Assembly: GCA_030632745.1 (NCBI GenBank)
Contig: DAOVUE010000157.1
Coordinates: 1-5,174 of the forward strand
Source: Pseudomonadota bacterium
GTDB lineage: Bacteria; Pseudomonadota; Gammaproteobacteria; GRL18
Length of the DNA: 5,174 bases
Direction of reading: 5' to 3'
Shown: positions 1-5,174 of the stretch, piece by piece
How positions within the stretch are numbered: the stretch's first letter is position 1
How the letters are laid out: each line of letters opens with the position of its first letter
The notes under the pieces: model-generated
Seen by the model: the letters and a program-made list of their open reading frames with translations, nothing else
The model's database searches: none
Told to the model about the DNA's origin: nothing
Translations under genes and position numbers: made by a program

Positions 1-2484
1 ATATTTAATCTCGGGTTTATATCAATATCAATGGCAGAGATTGAAACACCATCAGGAAAACAGGCTGCAGAAAAAAATCAATATCGCCTGGCTTATCAGA
101 ACAGGGGCACAGATTATAAGCCCCGCACAGAACATTTTAACTCGGATGGCACACCTAAATATATTAATCGTCTGATTTTTGAGCAATCACCTTATCTTAT
201 ACAACATGCCCACAATCCAGTGAACTGGTATGCCTGGGGGTCGGAAGCTTTTGCTGCAGCGAAACGTGAAAACAAGCCCATTTTCCTTTCTATAGGCTAT
301 TCTACCTGCCACTGGTGTCATGTTCTGGAACGCGAAAGTTTTGACAATGAAGCGATCGCAGATTATCTGAATAAACATTTTATAGCCATTAAGGTGGACA
401 GAGAAAGACGTCCTGATGTGGATAAAACCTACATGACCGCTTTAACTATACTCAAGGGGAGTGGCGGATGGCCCATGTCATCACTACTGACTCCGGAGGG
501 AAAACCGTTTTATGCAGGAACGTATTTTCCTCCCGTGGCTTTTATGCAGATTCTGCAGCAGGTGACGCAATTATGGAGTAAAGAAGAGAGTAATTTACGT
601 GACATAGGCGATAAAGTGGCGGCAGCAGTACAACAACGTCAGAAAGGACAGCAATTAGCCCAACATATAGGCAAACAACGTATACAGATTGCGGTTATAA
701 ATCTTATGAATCGTTTTGATGAACTACAGGGCGGTTTTTCTCAGGCACCCAAGTTTCCTAATGAAGCGGATCTGTTTTTATTAAGCGATACTGTCATTAG
801 AGACCCGCAGCAAAATCAGCAAGTTCTGGAAGCACTCAAACTCACCATGGATATGATGGCTCAGGGGGGTATTTATGATCAAGTCGGCGGTGGTTTTCAT
901 CGCTATTCTACCGATAATGAATGGCTGGTTCCTCATTTTGAGAAAATGCTCTACAACCAGGCTCATCTGGTCAGAACTTATCTCAAACTCTATGCTATTA
1001 CTCATGATGATAATTATAAACGGGTAGTCAATCAGACGCTGCAGTATGTATTGCGTGAACTGCAGGATAAAAATGGTGTTTTTTACTCTGCCGGTGATGC
1101 AGACAGTGAAGGTGAAGAAGGTAAATATTTTCTCTGGACATTAAATGAAGTGCAGCAAACGCTTAATCAACAGGGTGAGCCTGATTTAGCCAAACTAGCT
1201 GTTAAGTTGTATGGTATAAGCAAAGAGGGAAATTTTAATGAAAATGTGCCATTAGAGGCAATAGAACATGGAAATTCAGGCAATACAATTTTAAATTTGC
1301 CCGTCTCCATTGCCGAATTTGCAAAACTCAATCAACTGGACTTACATAAGCTGTATAAAGATATTGATCGTATTCGCAATAGACTCTATCAGCAGCGTCA
1401 AAGCAGAATTGCTCCCGCTATTGATAAGAAAATTGTTACAGCATGGAATGGAATGATGATCGGTGCTTTTGCTCAAGCCGGACTGCAGCTTAAAGATAAT
1501 CATTATATTGATGTGGCGAAAAGGGCAGGGAATTACTTATGGCAGGTTCATCACTTTGATGATCAATCTGCAGCAGGGCTGTCTCAACACGCATCAGGGC
1601 TGTGGCGAGTCAGCCTGGATGGTAAAGCATCAGTGCCGGCTACTCAGGCAGATTATGCTTATCTGGCTCAGGCTTATGTGTTTTTATTTGATGCAACACA
1701 GGAACAGCAATGGCTGGATCGAAGTCGACAGCTGACAAAAGAAATGATACGAAATTTTTGGGATGAAGAGGCAGGAAATTTCTTTATGTCTGTACAGGAG
1801 CAGGAGGTCCCGCTGTTCAGCCGGCCTAAAGATATTTATGATGGTGCCATTCCCTCTGCCAATGCCATAGCTCTTGAGGTGCTAAGCCGTTTATATTATC
1901 GTACGGGAGAAGATGATTATCAGACTAAGGCAACAGCTCAAATAGCGTCCTTATCATCAAACATAATACAGCAGCCCGCAGCATTCTCGTATTTTTTAAA
2001 AGCAGTTAATGAATTAAACCGGGGTGAAGCAGCAACGATTCAATATGGAGGCAAGGGACATGTACGTATTGAAACGAATCTTATAGCACAGAGCATAAAT
2101 AACAAAAAGAAGCAGGCAATCGAACTGGAAGTTAAATTAACCATGGATAAAGGCTGGCATATTAACAGCCGCTATCCTCTGGATAAAGACCTGATTGCAA
2201 CCGCCGTCTCCATCAATAAAGAGTCACTGGATAAAAAGTCAAAAAATCAATGGAAAATAAAGACTATAGAATATCCTCAGGGTGATGAAGTAAAATTAAA
2301 ACTGAGTGATTCACCTCTATCTTTGTATCAGAAGACTATCACTATAAAATTATTAATAGAGTCAGTCGATCAATTAGATAAATTAAACAAAGTGCAATTT
2401 ATACCGCTGCAGATTAATTATCAAACCTGTAGTGACAGCATCTGTCTGGCACCTGAAATGAATACTTTTTACCTGTTTCCTTAA
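1..2484 (+). CDS. DUF255/YyaL (SPATA20-like) thioredoxin-fold protein with C-terminal DsbD-alpha-like domain, 5' end beyond window
   Basis: Residues are counted from the ATG at 31 (817 aa to the stop). A linker (about 1-45) leads into the family signature [15 protein letters not shown] (53-67), then the thioredoxin-like active site CHWC (C93, C96), [14 protein letters not shown] (122-135) and GGWP with the likely cis-proline P148. A long helical part follows, with [10 protein letters not shown] (234-243), [20 protein letters not shown] (279-298), [10 protein letters not shown] and WNGMM (472-476), as in YyaL-type proteins that carry an (alpha/alpha)6 barrel. Residues about 680-817 resemble the N-terminal domain of DsbD, ending in [13 protein letters not shown] (C800, C805). 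These four are the only cysteines. The biochemical role of DUF255 proteins is not settled; periplasmic disulfide exchange is my inference. The true start is probably upstream: there is no Shine-Dalgarno before 31, the frame is open to base 1, and the in-frame residues [12 protein letters not shown] look like the end of a signal peptide with cleavage after SMA. Family identity is very sure; the function is not. Confidence 0.92.
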   Translation: MFNLGFISISMAEIETPSGKQAAEKNQYRLAYQNRGTDYKPRTEHFNSDGTPKYINRLIFEQSPYLIQHAHNPVNWYAWGSEAFAAAKRENKPIFLSIGYSTCHWCHVLERESFDNEAIADYLNKHFIAIKVDRERRPDVDKTYMTALTILKGSGGWPMSSLLTPEGKPFYAGTYFPPVAFMQILQQVTQLWSKEESNLRDIGDKVAAAVQQRQKGQQLAQHIGKQRIQIAVINLMNRFDELQGGFSQAPKFPNEADLFLLSDTVIRDPQQNQQVLEALKLTMDMMAQGGIYDQVGGGFHRYSTDNEWLVPHFEKMLYNQAHLVRTYLKLYAITHDDNYKRVVNQTLQYVLRELQDKNGVFYSAGDADSEGEEGKYFLWTLNEVQQTLNQQGEPDLAKLAVKLYGISKEGNFNENVPLEAIEHGNSGNTILNLPVSIAEFAKLNQLDLHKLYKDIDRIRNRLYQQRQSRIAPAIDKKIVTAWNGMMIGAFAQAGLQLKDNHYIDVAKRAGNYLWQVHHFDDQSAAGLSQHASGLWRVSLDGKASVPATQADYAYLAQAYVFLFDATQEQQWLDRSRQLTKEMIRNFWDEEAGNFFMSVQEQEVPLFSRPKDIYDGAIPSANAIALEVLSRLYYRTGEDDYQTKATAQIASLSSNIIQQPAAFSYFLKAVNELNRGEAATIQYGGKGHVRIETNLIAQSINNKKKQAIELEVKLTMDKGWHINSRYPLDKDLIATAVSINKESLDKKSKNQWKIKTIEYPQGDEVKLKLSDSPLSLYQKTITIKLLIESVDQLDKLNKVQFIPLQINYQTCSDSICLAPEMNTFYLFP

Positions 2485-2490
2485 GTAATA

Positions 2491-2515
2491 GTGAAGCCGG
2501 CTGCACGCCGCTTTA
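2491..2515 (+). terminator. weak hairpin after the DUF255 gene, possible terminator
   Basis: Just after the stop codon, AAGCCGGC (2494-2501) pairs with GCCGCTT (2507-2513) around the loop TGCAC, with one bulged C. A G-T and a T-A pair can extend the stem outward. Only three T follow, so it lacks the U-tract of a good intrinsic terminator. It is the only candidate for separating the DUF255 transcript from the next gene. Confidence 0.3.
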
Positions 2516-2524
2516 ACCCATGCA

Positions 2525-2552
2525 GTGACAAAAGTTTGTTGTTTTATATAAT
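2525..2552 (+). promoter_or_regulatory. sigma70-type promoter for the motY-like gene
   Basis: GTGACA (2525-2530, five of six matches to TTGACA) is followed after 16 bp by a perfect TATAAT (2547-2552). Transcription would start near 2558-2560, giving a leader of only about 20 nt before the ATG at 2580. I saw no sigma28 or sigma54 flagellar promoter pattern in this gap, so the gene is probably expressed from a housekeeping promoter. Call based on sequence pattern only. Confidence 0.6.
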
Positions 2553-2579
2553 GGCGTAATATTTGCATCTATTTTTGCC

Positions 2580-3761
2580 ATGATAAATAAAAAAAATCTC
2601 AAATTTCTATTAACTATCAGCTTTCTTTTGCCCGTTATTTTGTCGTTTTATGCATTGCCTGTTTATTCTGCAGAACGTGATTATGTTGTGCCTATGAGCA
2701 GGGCTCAGTGGATCAGTGCAGGAAAAAAGAATTATGAATGCAGTTTATCTCAACTCATTCCTTTTTATGGTGAAGCGGCGTTTATTCACAAATCAGGCCG
2801 TAATGTGGTGTTTAATTTATCCTCTAATAAACTGATGATGTCTGATGTACAGGTGATTGTTCAATCAGAGCCTCCCTCATGGCGTCATGATAAAGTGTTT
2901 GAAATTGGCCGCTTTATTTTTAAGCAGGGTCATAATCCCTTAGTAGTAGAAACCCCCTATGCGTCCAGAATGTTGCAGGAAGTTGAAAATGGTATGTCAC
3001 CATTAGTGCTGTATCGTGACCTGGCGGATGGTCGTGATCTTATTTCAGTTCTACTCTCTCCCGTCAATTTTCGTGATGCATTCAGTGAATATCTTGCATG
3101 TGAAAAAACATTGATGGATTTTGATGTGGATGAAATTAAGAATTTCAAACTGTATTTTGCCACTAATAAGGCAATTCTTACTGAGCGTTCAAAACGTGAC
3201 TTAAAAAATGTAATACGTTATTTAGTAATTGAACCTGCTATTTTACAAATAAAAATTGATGCTCATGCAGATTCAACAGGAAGACGTCGTTTTAATGATA
3301 AGCTTTCAGATCGTCGCTCTCAGGCAGTGATTAAATATCTTCTTTCACTAGGTGCAAAAGCGGAAATGTTGTATGCAGTGAGTCATGGTGAACGTCAACC
3401 CGCATATACTAATAAAACAACTGACGGCAGAGCGCAGAACCGCCGCGCAGATGTACAGCTTTTAGCTATTGCACCACCCACCCCGGAACAACAGGAAGCT
3501 CTTGAACAGGCCAGAAAGGAACAACGTCGTCGTCAATTATTTGAAAACTCTATTTATGACGGTGTACCTAAAACTTCTTTGAAAAAGAACTCTAAAGTGG
3601 AGAATAGCCTGGATGCAGCTGAATCTCAGACAGGTTTAACTCATGCTGCGCCTGAAGTAAAATCTGATCCCGACCCTGTTGATGATGAGCCGCCGGCCCC
3701 TAATTTTATTAATTTTGAACATTTAGTGGATAAAAATAACCAAAAACTGAAATCACAGTAG
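2580..3761 (+). CDS. motY: MotY-like sodium-type flagellar motor protein (OmpA-family, periplasmic)
   Basis: This 393-aa protein starts with a signal peptide (charged MINKKNLK, hydrophobic core, likely cleavage YSA|ER after residue 31). Residues about 32-185 match the MotY N-terminal domain as I recall it: YVVPMSRAQW, a conserved cysteine pair (C54, C174), PPSWR (98-102), and MLQEVENGMSPLVLYRD (131-147). Residues about 188-296 are an OmpA-like peptidoglycan-binding domain with HADSTG (D231), LSDRR (R246 at the position of the usual arginine) and GRAQNRRADV (283-292). In Vibrio, MotY forms the T ring with MotX around the basal body and helps hold PomAB stators; in Pseudomonas, MotY serves a stator role and lies next to argG, as here. 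Beyond the OmpA domain is an extra tail (about 297-393): a charged segment rich in Q, E and R, then an acidic, proline-rich end. The start is supported by the signal peptide, although no Shine-Dalgarno precedes it. A general OmpA-family wall-binding protein is the alternative. Confidence 0.83.
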   Translation: MINKKNLKFLLTISFLLPVILSFYALPVYSAERDYVVPMSRAQWISAGKKNYECSLSQLIPFYGEAAFIHKSGRNVVFNLSSNKLMMSDVQVIVQSEPPSWRHDKVFEIGRFIFKQGHNPLVVETPYASRMLQEVENGMSPLVLYRDLADGRDLISVLLSPVNFRDAFSEYLACEKTLMDFDVDEIKNFKLYFATNKAILTERSKRDLKNVIRYLVIEPAILQIKIDAHADSTGRRRFNDKLSDRRSQAVIKYLLSLGAKAEMLYAVSHGERQPAYTNKTTDGRAQNRRADVQLLAIAPPTPEQQEALEQARKEQRRRQLFENSIYDGVPKTSLKKNSKVENSLDAAESQTGLTHAAPEVKSDPDPVDDEPPAPNFINFEHLVDKNNQKLKSQ

Positions 3762-3781
3762 GTTAGATGCTCAGAATCCGT

Positions 3782-3804
3782 TATAATTGCTCCTTTTTTA
3801 TAAT
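3782..3804 (+). promoter_or_regulatory. candidate argG promoter region with two TATAAT hexamers
   Basis: Two perfect -10 hexamers occur at 3782-3787 and 3799-3804, each inside the octamer TTATAATT, repeated with a 17-base step. Neither has a convincing -35 at 16-18 bp (best is TAGGTT at 3759-3764 for the first). A start near 3794 or 3811 would leave a leader of about 35-52 nt. In such AT-rich DNA one of the two may be chance. No ArgR box could be supported. Confidence 0.4.
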
Positions 3805-3841
3805 TTAATTCATAACAAATCATTAACTGTGTGGAGCAATT
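3785..3841 (+). repeat. perfect 9-bp inverted repeat spanning the argG leader and ribosome binding site
   Basis: AATTGCTCC (3785-3793) and GGAGCAATT (3833-3841) are exact reverse complements separated by 39 bases. The right arm contains the GGAG Shine-Dalgarno of argG. In RNA the arms could pair and hide the ribosome binding site; in DNA they could be an operator. Function is inference; the repeat itself is directly visible. Confidence 0.55.
3833..3836 (+). promoter_or_regulatory. Shine-Dalgarno of argG, fixes the ATG start
   Basis: GGAG lies 9 nt before the ATG at 3846. An in-frame GTG at 3831 would give five extra residues but overlaps this site and has no purine-rich sequence of its own, so the ATG is the better start. 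It also gives the family-typical N-terminus [14 protein letters not shown]. Confidence 0.85.
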
Positions 3842-3845
3842 CTCA

Positions 3846-5054
3846 ATGTCTGATGTGAAAAAGGTTGTTTTAGCCTATTCTGGTGGTCTGGATACTTCAA
3901 TTATTCTCAAATGGCTTAAAGATGAGTATGACTGCGAAGTAGTGACATTTACTGCAGATGTTGGTCAGGGTGAGGAAGTTGAACCCGCTCGAGCTAAGGC
4001 AGAAGCCGCAGGTATTAAAGAAATTTATATTGATGATCTGCGGGAAGAATTTGCCCGTGATTTTGTCTTCCCTATGTTTCGGGCCAATGCCATCTATGAA
4101 GGTGAGTATTTGCTGGGGACTTCAATTGCCCGTCCGTTGATCTCCAAACGCTTAATTGAAATTGTCAATGAAACGGGTGCTGATGCCATTGCTCATGGTG
4201 CCACGGGTAAGGGTAATGATCAGGTTCGCTTTGAATTAGGTGCTTATGCTCTAAAACCCGATATTAAAATTATTGCTCCCTGGCGTGAATGGGATTTGAC
4301 TTCACGCTCATCATTAATAGCTTATGCAGATAAACATGGTCTTGCTGTGGATAAAGCTAAGGGCAAAAAATCCCCTTATTCTATGGATGCCAACTTATTA
4401 CATATCTCCTATGAAGGTGATATTTTAGAAGATCCATGGTCTGAACCGGATGATGATATGTGGCTGTGGACTGTCTCTCCTGAGAAAGCGCCTGATGTGC
4501 CGACTTATATTGAGCTGGAATATATTAAAGGCGATATTGTTGCTATTAATGATGAGGCTATGTCAGCTGCAGCGATCATGGAAACCCTTAATAAAGTGGC
4601 TGGTGAAAATGGTATTGGCCGTACTGATATTGTTGAAAATCGCTATGTGGGTATGAAAGCCCGTGGTTGTTATGAAACACCTGCAGGCACTATTATGCTT
4701 AAGGCTCATCGTGCCATGGAATCCATTACTCTGGATAGAGAAGCTGCTCACCTGAAAGATGAATTGATGCCCAGGTATGCCAGCCTGATATACAATGGTT
4801 ACTGGTGGTCTCCTGAACGTGAAATGCTGCAGGTACTGATCGATGAATCTCAGCAAGTGGTGAATGGTAAAGTACGCCTGAAATTATATAAAGGGAATGT
4901 GATTGTGGTGGGACGCGCATCAGAAAGCAATAGTTTATATGATGACAGTATTGCTACCTTTGAAGATGATGACGGGGCTTATAATCAGCAGGATGCCGGT
5001 GGCTTCATTAAATTGAATGCACTTAGATTACGTATAGCAGCTGCAAAGCGTTAA
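3846..5054 (+). CDS. argG: argininosuccinate synthase
   Basis: ArgG joins citrulline and aspartate, using ATP, to make argininosuccinate, the penultimate step of arginine biosynthesis in the cytoplasm. The 402-aa protein has the usual length for the family's bacterial type I form. Visible motifs are the N-type ATP pyrophosphatase loop AYSGGLDTS (10-18), [11 protein letters not shown] (87-97), the [14 protein letters not shown] segment (117-130) that contributes to nucleotide and aspartate binding, and [20 protein letters not shown] (176-195), all intact. The C-terminal part runs normally to AAAKR. The ATG at 3846 is chosen over the GTG at 3831 because of the GGAG at 3833-3836. It lies 84 bases after the motY-like gene and probably has its own promoter. 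No frameshift or missing residue was seen. Confidence 0.98.
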   Translation: MSDVKKVVLAYSGGLDTSIILKWLKDEYDCEVVTFTADVGQGEEVEPARAKAEAAGIKEIYIDDLREEFARDFVFPMFRANAIYEGEYLLGTSIARPLISKRLIEIVNETGADAIAHGATGKGNDQVRFELGAYALKPDIKIIAPWREWDLTSRSSLIAYADKHGLAVDKAKGKKSPYSMDANLLHISYEGDILEDPWSEPDDDMWLWTVSPEKAPDVPTYIELEYIKGDIVAINDEAMSAAAIMETLNKVAGENGIGRTDIVENRYVGMKARGCYETPAGTIMLKAHRAMESITLDREAAHLKDELMPRYASLIYNGYWWSPEREMLQVLIDESQQVVNGKVRLKLYKGNVIVVGRASESNSLYDDSIATFEDDDGAYNQQDAGGFIKLNALRLRIAAAKR

Positions 5055-5103
5055 TTATCCTAAATTAATACCCAATCCCTTATTTATATTATTGAGATTA
5101 TTT

Positions 5104-5174
5104 ATGTTTAGATTATTTTTATTAATCCTGCTTTTTTGTTGTTTCAGCAGTTTATCTTATGCTCTGGATGTTGG
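5104..5174 (+). CDS. start of an exported protein of unknown function, 3' end beyond window
   Basis: Only 23 codons are visible: MFRLFLLILLFCCFSSLSYALDV. This is a typical Sec signal peptide, with one positive charge, a leucine- and phenylalanine-rich core and a likely signal peptidase I site SYA|LD after residue 20. The pair of cysteines at 12-13 is within the core and lacks a clear lipobox, so a lipoprotein is less likely. A weak Shine-Dalgarno (GAGA starting at 5094) lies about 7 nt upstream. The gap to argG is only 49 bases with no terminator-like hairpin, so co-transcription with argG is plausible. No family can be assigned from the signal peptide alone. Confidence 0.7.
   Translation, partial: MFRLFLLILLFCCFSSLSYALDV

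Noticed and set aside
1463..1735. Overlapping + strand open frame of 90 codons inside the DUF255 gene
   Set aside because: The in-frame DUF255 motifs run through this stretch without a break, and the alternative product has no recognisable features.
3762..3800. Terminator after the motY-like gene ending in the T run at 3794-3799
   Set aside because: No stable stem precedes the T run; the only stem-forming sequence there pairs with the distant argG ribosome binding site.
3799..3816. Possible ArgR (ARG) box upstream of argG, built on ATTCA at 3808-3812
   Set aside because: The expected partner half TGAAT falls on TATAA, with only two of five matches, so there is no palindrome; one half-site in AT-rich DNA is weak.
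3831..3845. GTG start of argG at 3831 giving 407 residues
   Set aside because: It overlaps the Shine-Dalgarno of the ATG at 3846 and adds five residues not typical of the family.
4563..4920. Antisense open frames inside argG (4563-4856 and 4726-4920) and similar ones inside the other genes
   Set aside because: They lie within well-conserved coding sequence, have no recognisable motifs or start signals, and are explained as shadows of the real gene.
5055..5103. Terminator after argG
   Set aside because: The 49-base gap is AT-rich and shows no GC-containing inverted repeat or T run.

Overview
The window is a stretch of ordinary, gene-dense bacterial chromosome, AT-rich (about 40% G+C by eye), with every gene on the + strand. 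A sodium-type flagellar MotY-like protein directly upstream of argG is the same neighbour pair as in Pseudomonas (motY and argG adjacent; recalled, not searched). This points to a motile gammaproteobacterium with low G+C. The genus cannot be read from the sequence.

Layout. Positions 1-2484 hold a large DUF255/YyaL (SPATA20-like) protein: a thioredoxin fold with a CHWC motif, then an all-helical barrel, then an appended DsbD-alpha-like domain with a second cysteine pair. The reading frame is open to the left edge, and the residues before the first ATG look like the end of a signal peptide, so the gene is probably cut by the window edge and the protein exported. A 95-base gap (2485-2579) holds a weak hairpin and a good sigma70-like promoter. 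Positions 2580-3761 hold a MotY-like OmpA-family lipid-free periplasmic protein with a signal peptide and an unusual tail of about 97 residues. An 84-base gap (3762-3845) holds two TATAAT hexamers and a perfect 9-bp inverted repeat whose right arm contains the argG Shine-Dalgarno. Positions 3846-5054 hold argG, complete and canonical. From 5104 to the right edge is the start of a small exported protein, seen only as its signal peptide.

Functionally the genes are unrelated: envelope thiol chemistry, the flagellar motor, and arginine biosynthesis (citrulline plus aspartate to argininosuccinate). I see no mobile element, CRISPR array, tRNA or rRNA, and no clear new multi-gene system. The points most worth a second look are the DUF255/DsbD-alpha fusion with exactly four cysteines, the inverted repeat that could mask the argG ribosome binding site, the MotY tail, and a marked excess of CTGCAG.
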